Origin: Dictyobacter formicarum
GTDB taxonomy: Bacteria; Chloroflexota; Ktedonobacteria; Ktedonobacterales; Ktedonobacteraceae
NCBI RefSeq assembly: GCF_016587435.1
Contig: NZ_BNJJ01000002.1
Span: forward strand, 372,001 to 436,000
DNA: 64,000 nucleotides
Direction of reading: 5' to 3'
Shown: one piece after another, positions 45,744 to 54,944 of the stretch
Layout of the letters: the number at the start of each line of letters is the position of its first letter
Position numbering within the stretch: the stretch's first letter is position 1
Program-made: the position numbers and the translations under genes
Notes under the pieces: model-generated
What the model was told of the DNA's origin: nothing
Seen by the model: only the letters and a program-made list of their open reading frames with translations
The model's database searches: none

Positions 45744-46067
45744 AGGATCCTCTTCTGCAGCAAATATCCTTCTCCCACTGGAATGGTCAGATCACCAGCA
45801 GGGATATAAGCTTGTTCCAGTGAGTCGCTTGCAATGATAGCACACCTCTGTGAGTTTGCGCTATCCAATTTATGCTGCATAGCCCGGGTCAGGTCAACTC
45901 TGCTGCTCTAACAACCAGGCTGTAGCCGATGACTATCCAGTAATTAAAAATGCATTCAGTCTCTGACAGCCGCAATGAAAATATCCTCTCGCATTGCTAT
46001 GCTGCGCATGTTCTATACCGGGTGTACAATATCTTCCTTGCCCTCACAAAGCCATACGGCTTCCCGG
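45744..46067. other. Intergenic region, nothing recognised
   Basis: This stretch separates two minus-strand genes and holds only short frames without ribosome-binding sites or motifs. No hairpin terminator or promoter was identified. Confidence 0.4.
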
Positions 46068-46445
46068 TTAGTTAGTGCGACGAATGATGCGACGTACTGC
46101 TACCACGGTTTCTTCAATCTCATAGCCCTTTGGAAGCCGGGTCGATTTGTTTTGTGAAGATATCAGATCTTTCATATCGCCCAGAGCTGGTAGGGCACGC
46201 TCTACACCGCGCTTTGGCTGCAAACGGGCCAGGAGATTACGCCGTAACAGTTCTATGCCAACACCAACAGCCACTGCCCCGACACTTGCTGCGACGTTAC
46301 GAGGCAACTGAGAGTTATAGAGTAAAGCGGGCAGGTTCGCCTGCATAGGGATTATACTGGTTGCTTTCTTTGTCAGGTCAGTTCCACATTGCTGGCAGTA
46401 CAGGTCATCCTCAGTATATTTTGAATGACAATTGGGACACTGCAT
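46068..46445 (-). CDS. Zinc-ribbon protein with a hydrophobic segment
   Basis: This 125-residue protein starts with a zinc ribbon (CPNC at 3-6 and CQQC at 17-20). A moderately hydrophobic segment at about 46-66 (LPRNVAASVGAVAVGVGIELL) is possibly a membrane helix, and an Arg-rich C-terminus contains EIEETVVAVRRIIRR. Such N-terminal ribbons often sit on small membrane proteins in Ktedonobacteria. The partner or role is unknown. The ATG at 46445 is preceded by GGAGG at about 10 nt. Confidence 0.7.
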   Translation of the reverse strand: MQCPNCHSKYTEDDLYCQQCGTDLTKKATSIIPMQANLPALLYNSQLPRNVAASVGAVAVGVGIELLRRNLLARLQPKRGVERALPALGDMKDLISSQNKSTRLPKGYEIEETVVAVRRIIRRTN

Positions 46446-47091
46446 AGTCTTCTTCCTCCATAGACATATGGTTCACTAGTCTTTTGTTCGTATGTTTCCA
46501 TCTTTAATCTGCATACACAAGAAGAAACATCAAGCCTCCACTCATAGTATAGAAGGATGGAGCGATACAGGACATATTGATCGAGATATTTAGTAATCAA
46601 TAAGAACGGAGAGCCTTCTCTGTAAACCTGTATGCCTTTGCTCTTTGATTTGCTATCGCTACAAACGTTTCACATTTTTGTATGCTCGTTGTTATACTCC
46701 AAATAACACTCCCATATAAGAGTAATAGAAGCGATAAAGTTGGCCCCCTCTTTAGAGGTACGTTTCCTCTGTTACATTAGCTACATTATACTACTTCATA
46801 GCCTCTAAGTCCCGCAATTTAAGCCCTGCGGGGACGATAGTACGCCGCGCAAGCATGGCGCGTCCCAGAATAAGGCACATGAGATTGCTCCGGGCGATTT
46901 CATCGCCTGATTAACTGCTTTGCCTGAAACCTTCCCTTCCATAAAAGCGTGTCAACAGTATATACTAGGTATTCCGTGTATATTTGCCAACCTCAAATAT
47001 ATACCAATCAAGCAAAACAGGCAGATATGTACTTCTCCCCTGCTAACATTTCACAATCAAGAAAGAAAGAAAAAGGAGACACAACAATTTC
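46446..47091. other. Divergent intergenic region with GC-rich hairpins
   Basis: No gene is supported. Between about 46808 and 46912 several hairpins follow one another: GTCCCGCA with TGCGGGGAC (one bulge), CGCGC with GCGCG, and GGCGAT with ATCGCC around a TTC loop. The surroundings are AT-rich, so this patch resembles an inserted repeat or a small structured RNA. The last 50 nt before 47092 contain an AAAGGAGA ribosome-binding site. Confidence 0.4.
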
Positions 47092-48507
47092 ATGGCAAGT
47101 CCACGACGTAATTCTATTTGGCGTGTTAAACCTGTTGATGTTATTTTAAAACAAGGTGGTGAAACGGAACGCTCCCTGAAGCGAACCCTGGGACCACTGA
47201 GTATTACGGCTATGGGTATCGGAGCCATTGTCGGCACCGGTATCTTCGTTTTAACAGGCGTTGCGGCAGCTAAATATGCCGGACCAGGTTTGATTCTGTC
47301 ATTTATCGTTGCGGGCATTGCCAGTGGACTGGCTGCTATCTGCTATGCGGAATTCGCCAGTTCTGTACCAATCGCTGGTAGTGCTTATACCTATTCATAT
47401 GCTACATTGGGTGAATTGATTGCCTGGATCATTGGATGGGATCTGGTGCTGGAGTATGCGGTTGGTGCTGCGGCTGTCAGCATTGGTTGGTCGGGCTATT
47501 TTACTGATCTGTTGAAAAGCTTGTTTGGAATCACCATTCCCCAGGCATTAACAGCTTCTCCTTTCTCGGGAGGTATCATTAATTTACCAGCCGTACTCAT
47601 TATTTTGCTTATCACAGCACTACTGGTTATTGGTACGTCGGAGAGTAGTCGTTTTAATAACATCATGGTAGCAATCAAGCTTGCAGTTATCATCTTTTTT
47701 ATTGTCATTGGCGCTTTCCACCTCAATCCAACTAACTGGCATCCATTTTTAGCATTTGGACCAGGCGGCATCTTCAGGGGAGCCAGCATCATTTTCTTCG
47801 CCTATATTGGCTTTGACCAGATTTCCACTTCCGCCGAGGAGGCACGTAATCCTTCTAGAGATTTGCCTTTGGGTATTTTATGGAGTCTGACTATCTGTAC
47901 TCTGTTATATATTCTGGTTACCGCTGTTTTAACCGGAATGGTGTCTTATAAACAATTGGATGTGCCTTCGCCTGTATCCCGCGCCTTGATTCTCATCGGG
48001 CTAAACACTGCCGGCTCGATTATCTCGATCGGCGCCATTTGTGGATTGACTACTGTCTTGCTGGTGTTGCTCTATGGGCAAAGCCGCATCTTCTTTTCAA
48101 TGGCTCGTGATGGACTTTTACCTGCTTTTTTTTCACGCATCCATCCCAGATTCAAAACCCCATACTTGTCCAGCATATTGATTGGCATTATCGTAGCCGC
48201 CGTGGCAGGATTAACTCCCATCGATGTCGTGGCTGAGTTGACTAATATCGGGACGTTGACCGCCTTTGTGCTCGTTTCAGCGGCTGTACTGATTTTGCGA
48301 CGCACACAACCAGATTTACGCCGCGCCTTCCGCGTTCCATTCGTTCCACTCATACCCATTCTTTCGATACTGGCCTCGCTGACTTTGATTGTCAGTCTTC
48401 CTCTGGTTACAATCTTACGCTTTCTCATCTGGCTCGTGCTTGGACTCATTGTCTACTTTGTGTATAGCCGACGTTCCAGTAAATTGGAAATGACGCATAG
48501 CAGTTAA
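47092..48507 (+). CDS. APC-family cationic amino acid permease (YfnA/CAT-like)
   Basis: This 471-residue transporter has twelve or so membrane helices. The helix-1 signature GPLSITAMGIGAIVGTGIFVLTG (about residues 32-54), SSVPIAGSAYTYSYATLGE and FFAYIGFDQISTSAEEARNPSRDLP identify the CAT/YfnA amino acid-polyamine-organocation group. It has no USP-like tail, unlike the permeases of the potassium island. The substrate is probably a basic or neutral amino acid. The ribosome-binding site AGGAG is 13 nt from the ATG, which is long. It is monocistronic. Confidence 0.88.
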   Translation: MASPRRNSIWRVKPVDVILKQGGETERSLKRTLGPLSITAMGIGAIVGTGIFVLTGVAAAKYAGPGLILSFIVAGIASGLAAICYAEFASSVPIAGSAYTYSYATLGELIAWIIGWDLVLEYAVGAAAVSIGWSGYFTDLLKSLFGITIPQALTASPFSGGIINLPAVLIILLITALLVIGTSESSRFNNIMVAIKLAVIIFFIVIGAFHLNPTNWHPFLAFGPGGIFRGASIIFFAYIGFDQISTSAEEARNPSRDLPLGILWSLTICTLLYILVTAVLTGMVSYKQLDVPSPVSRALILIGLNTAGSIISIGAICGLTTVLLVLLYGQSRIFFSMARDGLLPAFFSRIHPRFKTPYLSSILIGIIVAAVAGLTPIDVVAELTNIGTLTAFVLVSAAVLILRRTQPDLRRAFRVPFVPLIPILSILASLTLIVSLPLVTILRFLIWLVLGLIVYFVYSRRSSKLEMTHSS

Positions 48508-48993
48508 ATACCACAATATGCACCTTTTTCCTTACCAGGCGGGAAACTCTCTTCCTGATCAATGCGTACCCCTTATTAGAAGAAACTATCCGCCTGGTAA
48601 GGGAAGAAAGGAGTAAGGAAGCTGGGCAAGCAATAACGCTTGCTACTAGGTGCCATAAAGAAACATACTAACAGGATGATTCGTGTTAGGGTTTGAAGTT
48701 GTTTTCTATCTGATCCAATTGATCTTCCACCATCTATGTTATTTAAGTGTTTTTTTTCTGCGAGGAATTCACAAACGTGATATATTATTCAGTGGTAAAC
48801 ATATGCGATACACAACAAGCATACTGAATGCGAAAAGAGAGCCATCGTCCACCGCTGACGACTTGTCTAAACTGGTTCTCTACCTTCGTAGGAAGATATT
48901 TTCCTGCCCTGTTCGCATAAAAACCTGAGGTCCGTTTATGTATGTCCTTGTGGAAAAATGCGAACATATGGAATAAAGAAAGGAACGTCTTAT
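48508..48993. other. Intergenic region before gnd
   Basis: The region contains a 13-bp inverted repeat (described separately) and an 81-codon GTG frame at 48683-48928 without motif or ribosome-binding site, which I do not call. No promoter stands out. Confidence 0.4.
48530..48602. repeat. 13-bp perfect inverted repeat downstream of the permease
   Basis: CCTTACCAGGCGG (48530-48542) and CCGCCTGGTAAGG (48590-48602) are perfect reverse complements with a 47-nt loop. Neither strand has a T-run directly after the stem, so it is not a standard intrinsic terminator. Confidence 0.6.
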
Positions 48994-50007
48994 ATGGAAC
49001 TTGGAATGATTGGAATTGGCCGTATGGGCGCCAATATGGCGCAGAGGCTGGTACGTGCTGGACATAAAGTTGTTGGTTACGCACGTACAGCATCTACCGT
49101 TGAGCAGCGCGTTAAGGAAGGGGCTATTTCGAGCGGCGCCACATCGTTAGGGGATGTTGCGAAGCAATTGAACACACCTCGCATCCTCTGGTTAATGGTG
49201 CCTGCTGCTTCTGTCGATGATACTATTGCTCAGTTGCTTCCTCATCTGTCCGCAAACGATATCATCATCGATGGTGGTAATTCCAACTATCAGGATGATA
49301 TCCGCCGTGCAGCTGAACTGAAAAAGCATAATATTCACTATGTCGACTGCGGCACCAGCGGTGGCGTATGGGGACTGGAACGTGGCTACTGCGAAATGAT
49401 TGGTGGCGAAGAAGAGACGGTCAAATATCTGGATCCCATTTTTAAAACTCTGGCTCCTGGCATTGAAACTGCTCCTCGCACCGAAGGCCGCGAGAATAAA
49501 GGTGGCACTGCTGAATATGGCTATTTGCATTGTGGCCCTCACGGCGCTGGCCACTTTGTGAAAATGGTTCACAATGGTATTGAGTATGGCATTATGGCTG
49601 CTTATGCGGAAGGCCTGAATGTTCTGCGTCATGCTAATATCGGTAAACGTGAGCACCTGGTGGATGCGGAGACCGCGCCGATCCAGAGTCCTGAGTACTA
49701 TCAGTATGACATGAATCTCCCAGAGATCACTGAGCTCTGGCGCCGTGGTAGCGTTGTAAGTTCGTGGCTGCTGGATTTGACCGCCCATGCATTCCTGCAG
49801 AGCCCGGACCTCAGCAATTTTTCTGGCCGCGTAGCTGACTCTGGTGAGGGTCGTTGGACAGTGAAAGCTGCTATCGATGAGGGTGTACCAGCCCACGTTT
49901 TGAGTGCAGCCCTGTATGATCGCTTCGAATCTCGTAATGAGGCGGAGTTCGCCAATAAAATTCTCTCGGCAATGCGCTTTGAGTTTGGTGGCCACCACGA
50001 GCGCTAA
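48994..50007 (+). CDS. gnd: 6-phosphogluconate dehydrogenase (decarboxylating), short NAD-type
   Basis: This 337-residue enzyme oxidises and decarboxylates 6-phosphogluconate to ribulose 5-phosphate in the pentose phosphate pathway. It has the Rossmann motif GMIGIGRMGANMA, the substrate motif DCGTSGGVWGLERGYCEMIGG and the catalytic GHFVKMVHNGIEYG with Lys and Asn. At about 340 residues it is of the short form (YqeC/GndA type), which often uses NAD, not the 470-residue form. The ATG at 48994 follows AAAGGA by 9 nt. It is monocistronic here. Confidence 0.92.
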   Translation: MELGMIGIGRMGANMAQRLVRAGHKVVGYARTASTVEQRVKEGAISSGATSLGDVAKQLNTPRILWLMVPAASVDDTIAQLLPHLSANDIIIDGGNSNYQDDIRRAAELKKHNIHYVDCGTSGGVWGLERGYCEMIGGEEETVKYLDPIFKTLAPGIETAPRTEGRENKGGTAEYGYLHCGPHGAGHFVKMVHNGIEYGIMAAYAEGLNVLRHANIGKREHLVDAETAPIQSPEYYQYDMNLPEITELWRRGSVVSSWLLDLTAHAFLQSPDLSNFSGRVADSGEGRWTVKAAIDEGVPAHVLSAALYDRFESRNEAEFANKILSAMRFEFGGHHER

Positions 50008-50122
50008 GCACTCGGTGGATGCCATTTATTGGTAGATGAACATATTTTATGTTTGCTGCCGTTGTTGCCCGGTCTCTCCTTACAGAATAGCCAGAGACCG
50101 GGCATCCGTATATCTGGTAGCA

Positions 50123-51295
50123 TTAGCGATCACGGTTGCTCCATAGTGTCTGTACGCTTTGCGCTAGCCGTTCTGCTGCCACATCAATATCCTTTTCAGT
50201 GGTCCAGCGGCCTACCGTTAGGCGTAGCGCGCTCAGCGCACGTTCACGCGAGAGTCCCATGGCCGTTAGCACTGCTGATGGCTCGGCTTTGCCTTCATGG
50301 CAGGCGGATCCTGTGGAACTGGCGATACCTGGTGTCGCCTCGAGAACCTCTTCTCCAAGTACCCCATCGATGCTTATGTTCAAAGTATTAGGCAATCGGT
50401 CTGAGGGGTGCCCATTAAGATGTATTGCATGCGGCAAACGTTGCTCTAGCTTTTGCTGTAGCCGGTCTCGTTGCTGCTGCAGACGCGCTTTGCTGCTAGT
50501 TAGCTTTTCACGCGCCTGGGTAGCTGCCGCGCCTAGCGCTACCATAAAGGCAACATTTTCGGTGCCGGCACGCACACCAGACTCTTGTCCTCCCCCATAA
50601 AGCAGGGGCTCTAATTGCAGTCCCCGACGCACATACAATGCCCCAATACCTTTCGGAGCATAAAATTTATGCCCTGTAAGTGTCAAAAAGTCGACACCTA
50701 GATGTTGTACATCTATTGGCACTTTCCCAATCGCCTGTGAGGCGTCTGTATGTAGGAGAACACGATGCCGGCGGGCGATATCGGCCAGTTCAGCGATCGG
50801 CTGTATGGTTCCTGTTTCATTGTTAGCATACATAATGGAGATAAGGGTTGTATGCTCATCGATCGCCGCTTCTAATTCAGCAGGATCAATGCGTCCAAAT
50901 TTATCAACTGGTAGATAGGTGATGCGAAAACCGTGCAAACGGGTCAGGGACTTACACACATTGATGACTGCCGGGTGCTCTGTGACTTGAGTAATAATGT
51001 GGTTGCCATGAAAGCGATTCGCCAGAGCGGCTCCCCGAATGGCCAGAGCATTACTTTCTGACCCACAACTGGTAAAAATAATTTCCTCGGCGATACAACC
51101 AAGCAACTGCGCAACTTGCTCTCGTGCGGTTGTCATCGCCATGCGAGTGGTCTGTGCGTATGCATGTGTACTGGATGGATTGCCAAAGTAGGTGGAGAGA
51201 TACGGCAACATCGCATCTACGACCCCTGGATCAACTGGCGTCGTAGCGTTGTAGTCAAGATAAATCGGGCCGTCTTTTAAACCAGGATGAGCCAT
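50123..51295 (-). CDS. iscS: Cysteine desulfurase (NifS/IscS family)
   Basis: This 390-residue PLP enzyme releases sulfur from cysteine for Fe-S clusters, thio-tRNA or other uses. The N-terminal motif YLDYNATTP, the PLP-lysine in LTGHKFYAPKG (Lys210) and the active cysteine in SSTGSACHEG (Cys332) are all present. The short loop around the cysteine is the NifS/IscS form. The ATG at 51295 has AAGGGA 8 nt upstream. No iscU or suf genes are adjacent; the nearest upstream gene is the glutaredoxin-like protein, separated by a terminator. Confidence 0.92.
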   Translation of the reverse strand: MAHPGLKDGPIYLDYNATTPVDPGVVDAMLPYLSTYFGNPSSTHAYAQTTRMAMTTAREQVAQLLGCIAEEIIFTSCGSESNALAIRGAALANRFHGNHIITQVTEHPAVINVCKSLTRLHGFRITYLPVDKFGRIDPAELEAAIDEHTTLISIMYANNETGTIQPIAELADIARRHRVLLHTDASQAIGKVPIDVQHLGVDFLTLTGHKFYAPKGIGALYVRRGLQLEPLLYGGGQESGVRAGTENVAFMVALGAAATQAREKLTSSKARLQQQRDRLQQKLEQRLPHAIHLNGHPSDRLPNTLNISIDGVLGEEVLEATPGIASSTGSACHEGKAEPSAVLTAMGLSRERALSALRLTVGRWTTEKDIDVAAERLAQSVQTLWSNRDR

Positions 51296-51404
51296 GATCT
51301 TAATCCCTTCCAACTTAGCTGTCAGCGTAAGCTACAGCTCTATTCGTAATGTGCTTTTTTATAGCATAGCGCACATGTATAGAGTACGCTATTAGCAAAC
51401 AAAA

Positions 51405-51428
51405 AGCTCCTACCATCAAGTAGGAGCT
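51405..51428 (-). terminator. Terminator of the glutaredoxin-like gene
   Basis: AGCTCCTAC (51405-51413) and GTAGGAGCT (51420-51428) form a perfect 9-bp stem with a 6-nt loop; on the minus strand TTTTGTTTG follows. Confidence 0.8.
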
Positions 51429-51446
51429 CATACCTGCCAGCTTAAC

Positions 51447-51728
51447 TTATTTTGCCAGTTCAGGAAACTTGGAAGCCAGATCACGAGCATCAGGCTCAAC
51501 CAGTACAGATCCGTCTGGAAAAATGATGGTTGGAACTGTGCGCGCGCCACCATTGACTTTCATGACATAGTCAGCAGCCTGCTCGTTTTCCTCGATATTA
51601 ATATAATCATAGGCAATACCATGAGAATCAAACCAGCGCTTGGCAAATCGGCAATCACCACACCAGGTAGTAGCGTACATGGTAATCTTTTGTTCTGTTT
51701 GTGGAGTCTCTATAGTAGATTCAGACAC
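51447..51728 (-). CDS. Glutaredoxin/mycoredoxin-like protein
   Basis: This 93-residue thioredoxin-fold protein has the active-site motif WCGDC (Cys23, Cys26), the cis-proline motif TVPTIIF and a typical helix-strand pattern. The CGDC motif and length resemble mycoredoxin and other glutaredoxin-like proteins of Gram-positive and Chloroflexota bacteria, which reduce mixed disulfides. The first 14 residues are an acidic extension. It lies between the FAD reductase gene and the desulfurase gene on the same strand. Confidence 0.88.
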   Translation of the reverse strand: MSESTIETPQTEQKITMYATTWCGDCRFAKRWFDSHGIAYDYINIEENEQAADYVMKVNGGARTVPTIIFPDGSVLVEPDARDLASKFPELAK

Positions 51729-51813
51729 AGTCTTCTCCTTAATATGCTCTGAGTGAGTTGAATATAGCTTCTGCTATTTCTAACACTCATCTGGGTATGC
51801 TTATTCCCATTAT

Positions 51814-53058
51814 TTACTTGATGCTTACCGCCACGGGTTTATTGATGCGCTCTAACATTTTGTCGAGGAAACGCTTGCCGCCAGTCGCGATCAGGGAAGG
51901 GTTTCGCGCCAGAATGCCCATTACCAGGCTAGCGGTAAAATCACCACGCAAAGCCTGAGCCGCCTGAGCCGGAGTGAGTCGTTTTAGGAGATCTAGCGAG
52001 CTATCCCACTGTGCATCGCTATATGCTGTGATATGCTTGTTAATCATATAAGCGATATCCATGTCGCGCGCAAAGCGAGCGTGCCAGCGCTGATCAAAAC
52101 GCGCCAGGTATGCTCCCGAAGTATCCCCCACTTTGACGGCTTCTGCCGCGGTCTCTCCAGCCATCTGACCAGAATAGATAGCAAAACGAATGCCTTCACC
52201 CACCAGCGTGGAACCATGCCCACCGGCATCTCCAGCCAGTAACAGACCATCGCGTGAGAAACCTGGCAAAGCGCCTTCTGAGGGGAAAAGACCTGTATGA
52301 TATTCCAGGGGGCTGGCACCTTTGAAACGTTCAGCGAGCTGCGGAATATCGTGCATAATGCGGTCCAGGTATACACGAGCGTCCTCGTCATTATCAGGAT
52401 GAATCACGCCAACACCCAGGCGAACACGACCGTTGCCTCGAGGAAAGGCCCAGGCATATCCCTGCGGCGCAAAGGCGCTCCCCATAATCAGAAATAATTC
52501 ATCTTGAGGATAGTTAGGGGCATAGAGATCATATTCTGCCCCAAATCCATAGCGATGAAATGCTCCACCCATGTCTGCGCGTACACCGATATGGCGCGAG
52601 AAGCCGGAGGCATCAATGGTGACATCGGCGTGCACAGTTATGCGCTCGCTTACATGGGTCTTTGCCGTTACGCCAATCACACGGCCCTGTTCGAGCAATG
52701 CCTGTTCCACCGTATGGCGAACCCGCAATTCTGCACCAGCGGCTACTGCGCGGGCGGCGAGATGCTGGTATAAACCACGAATATCTACCACACAAGCAAC
52801 AGCGGGATTGTACTGGAAAGAAACTTCACGATGTGGAGTTAAGAAATAAACTGTTTTGACAGGATGATACAGGTGTTCAGGTATCCCAAGTGCCTGCATA
52901 TCCTTGATCCAGCTCCCACCACTGGTATGAATAGGGTAACCAATTTCGTTCTGACGCTCTAAAACCAGTGTGCGAACGCCTCGCTTAGCAGCAGCCTCTG
53001 CAGCCGCTAAACCAGCAGGTCCACCGCCCACTACGAGCACATTATAATCGTCTGACAT
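51814..53058 (-). CDS. Geranylgeranyl-reductase-family FAD-dependent oxidoreductase
   Basis: This 414-residue flavoprotein has the N-terminal FAD-binding motif VVGGGPAGLAAAEAAAKRG (residues 8-26), an acidic residue near LVLER, a GGR-family motif YGFGAEYDLYAP, and the second FAD motif LLLAGDAGGHGSTLVGEGIRFAIYSG. This family reduces double bonds of isoprenoid chains in lipids, chlorophyll or quinones, but includes other oxidoreductases. The gene for a CrtA-like protein (53213-53965) lies upstream on the same strand, so a role in isoprenoid or carotenoid modification is plausible. Confidence 0.85.
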   Translation of the reverse strand: MSDDYNVLVVGGGPAGLAAAEAAAKRGVRTLVLERQNEIGYPIHTSGGSWIKDMQALGIPEHLYHPVKTVYFLTPHREVSFQYNPAVACVVDIRGLYQHLAARAVAAGAELRVRHTVEQALLEQGRVIGVTAKTHVSERITVHADVTIDASGFSRHIGVRADMGGAFHRYGFGAEYDLYAPNYPQDELFLIMGSAFAPQGYAWAFPRGNGRVRLGVGVIHPDNDEDARVYLDRIMHDIPQLAERFKGASPLEYHTGLFPSEGALPGFSRDGLLLAGDAGGHGSTLVGEGIRFAIYSGQMAGETAAEAVKVGDTSGAYLARFDQRWHARFARDMDIAYMINKHITAYSDAQWDSSLDLLKRLTPAQAAQALRGDFTASLVMGILARNPSLIATGGKRFLDKMLERINKPVAVSIK

Positions 53059-53212
53059 GGAAGTCCTTCTTTAGGAGAATGATGCATAAAGAGAATATTA
53101 CCGATGATTACCATGAAACATTCAAGGAAACCAACTAAGGTATGTTTCTCGCTCTTATCGTGGTTAGTATAGTCGAACTATGACAGACTGTCTACTCTGC
53201 CAGACAAGACAC

Positions 53213-53965
53213 CTATTGTCTTTTGATACAGCCTGCATTGTATTCAGGTCGCGTACCAAGAGGATCTATACCGTCCCAGGTCCCGTAAGACGCCAGTGGA
53301 CGAAAGCGCGCGAACATTTCCTCTTTGTACCATTGCTCATTTCTTGTTCGTCGAATGACGTCAGCATGCGCGGTGGGCCCATAAGCAAATTGTTTCATCG
53401 GAGGCAATGTAGACCAGATACTTAATGTTGCTTGATAGAATAATGGTGCTTCTCCAACACCAACGGAGTGTAGTAAGGTCTGTTGTTGTAGGAGTTGCTC
53501 TGCTACCGCGGGCACCGCTTGCAGAAATGCTTGGACCCTACCCGGGCGTATCGTTGCTCGGGTCAGAATAATCCATGGGTCTGTCTGCGGAGGAGGAGCG
53601 GCTACAAACCTTTGCAGTGGATCATGCCCACCCCACTTACCATGCCAACTGACAGGCAACATATGCACGGTCCAGGACTCTTCAGAGCGTTGGTAGATAC
53701 GCCTCATAACTGCCGAAGTGCTTTCAAAGCGCCGTAGATCCTCCAGCGATCTCCAAATAGTAAACAGGGCATAGCGCTGCAGGTCTGCATGTGGATCGAA
53801 GACGCATCCCTGTCCCACACCAAGCAGGCGCCAGAATTGTAAACCAGGGGTGTGTGCTAATGGCCAGCGATCAAGGCCTAAATGTGCCAGGGCCCGCACA
53901 CTCTCCTGACGTGGATAACGGGCCAGGGTAAAAGCTACTACCGGTTCGTGATCAGCGATGTTCAT
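53213..53965 (-). CDS. CrtA-like (spheroidene monooxygenase family) protein
   Basis: This 250-residue protein matches spheroidene monooxygenase CrtA along its whole length: a short start (VVAFTLARYPRQES) and HTPGLQFWRLLGVGQG near residue 38, then TRATIRPGRVQAFLQAVP. Next come VGVGEAPLFYQATLSIW and the C-terminal RTRNEQWYKEEMFARFRPL...GTWDGIDPLG. CrtA of purple bacteria adds a keto group to acyclic carotenoids and contains heme. No other carotenoid genes are in the window, so the substrate is unknown. It is upstream of the geranylgeranyl-reductase-like gene (154-nt gap) on the same strand. Confidence 0.8.
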   Translation of the reverse strand: MNIADHEPVVAFTLARYPRQESVRALAHLGLDRWPLAHTPGLQFWRLLGVGQGCVFDPHADLQRYALFTIWRSLEDLRRFESTSAVMRRIYQRSEESWTVHMLPVSWHGKWGGHDPLQRFVAAPPPQTDPWIILTRATIRPGRVQAFLQAVPAVAEQLLQQQTLLHSVGVGEAPLFYQATLSIWSTLPPMKQFAYGPTAHADVIRRTRNEQWYKEEMFARFRPLASYGTWDGIDPLGTRPEYNAGCIKRQ

Positions 53966-54228
53966 ACAGTATTCTTTTCTCTACAAAAGGTACGCAGATA
54001 CATTATTCTATTATGTCTCAAGCCGCCTATAAGCTGCCTGGACAGGGCTAGATTTTATTTGACGTTAACTCGTAAACATGCTATAATTAGAACAAGATTT
54101 CGAACACTTACGTATACATCTTCTACGCATTTTTCATTCTTCGTTCCTTGTATGTTCTCCGTTTTTACTGACTCAAAAAAGAATTCCCTTATAGGACGTT
54201 ACACATCAAACAAGGGGAGCAACGTATC

Positions 54229-54852
54229 ATGAGTATTTTGCAAATTACCCAGACTATTCATATCATGCCAACGCTTCTACCCAGATCTAGCAAGAATACT
54301 TCTCAGCTTACGTTGCCAGGTATGGAAAATGAGCCTGAAGCGGCTCCAAAAATTACGAATCGCCAGATCGCAGAGGTACTATCCGAAATCGCAGATATGC
54401 TGGCTGCTCAGAACAGTAATATGTATCGTGTTCAGGCGTATCGCAACGCTGCCCGCGGCGTCTTAGAGCTTGAAGAGCCGGCAGCCGATATTCTGGCCCG
54501 TGGAGAACAGTTGCCGATAGCCGGACTCGGTACGCGCTTACGAGGGCGTATAGCGGAGTTAGTTGAGCTGGGCACAATAACAATTAATAATGGATTTTGT
54601 ATGGAAACACTTCCCCATGGGGTACGTACATTGATGGCGGTCGAACATGTCGGACCCTATACCGCTATTCGGTTACATCAGGAATTAGCGATCGATTCGG
54701 TCGAGAAGCTATGGTGGGCGGCCCGTCAACAGCGTATTCGCCACCTGCCAGGCTTTGGCCCCCGCAGCGAGGCTCGTTTGAAAGCGGCTGCCGAGCAACT
54801 TCTGCCCAAAAATAAACTCGCTAATGATAATGCTCCACAGGGTGCGGCATAA
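54229..54852 (+). CDS. Stand-alone PolX N-terminal helix-hairpin-helix protein
   Basis: This 207-residue protein corresponds to the N-terminal DNA-binding part of family X DNA polymerases. The 8-kDa-like domain is at about residues 44-115 (NRQIAEVLSEIADMLAAQNSNMYRVQAYRNAAR, then AGLGTRLRGRIAELVELG). A second helix-hairpin-helix segment lies at about 127-200 (VRTLMAVEHVGPYTAIRLHQEL and RIRHLPGFGPRSEARL). The polymerase palm with its catalytic aspartates and the C-terminal PHP domain are missing, and the frame ends normally at a terminator. It may bind gapped DNA or be a regulator. The ATG at 54229 follows GGGGAG by 9 nt. Confidence 0.85.
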   Translation: MSILQITQTIHIMPTLLPRSSKNTSQLTLPGMENEPEAAPKITNRQIAEVLSEIADMLAAQNSNMYRVQAYRNAARGVLELEEPAADILARGEQLPIAGLGTRLRGRIAELVELGTITINNGFCMETLPHGVRTLMAVEHVGPYTAIRLHQELAIDSVEKLWWAARQQRIRHLPGFGPRSEARLKAAAEQLLPKNKLANDNAPQGAA

Positions 54853-54881
54853 ATTAGATCAACGCAACTACAGCATTGGAG

Positions 54882-54931
54882 GCGATGCATTATACATCTG
54901 AACGTGCAGGTGTATAATGCATCGCTTTCTT
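54882..54931 (+). terminator. Strong terminator after the PolX N-terminal gene
   Basis: A perfect 15-bp stem (54882-54896 with 54911-54925, GCGATGCATTATACA) has a 14-nt loop followed by TTTCTT. It lies between convergent genes. Confidence 0.85.
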
Positions 54932-54944
54932 CATGTCAACATAA

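Noticed and set aside
48683..48928. 81-codon GTG frame between permease and gnd
   Set aside because: Weak start and mixed composition; no support for coding.
49192..50025. 277-codon minus-strand frame opposite gnd
   Set aside because: It is antisense to a convincing dehydrogenase and has no ribosome-binding site or recognisable motif; it arises from the codon bias of gnd.
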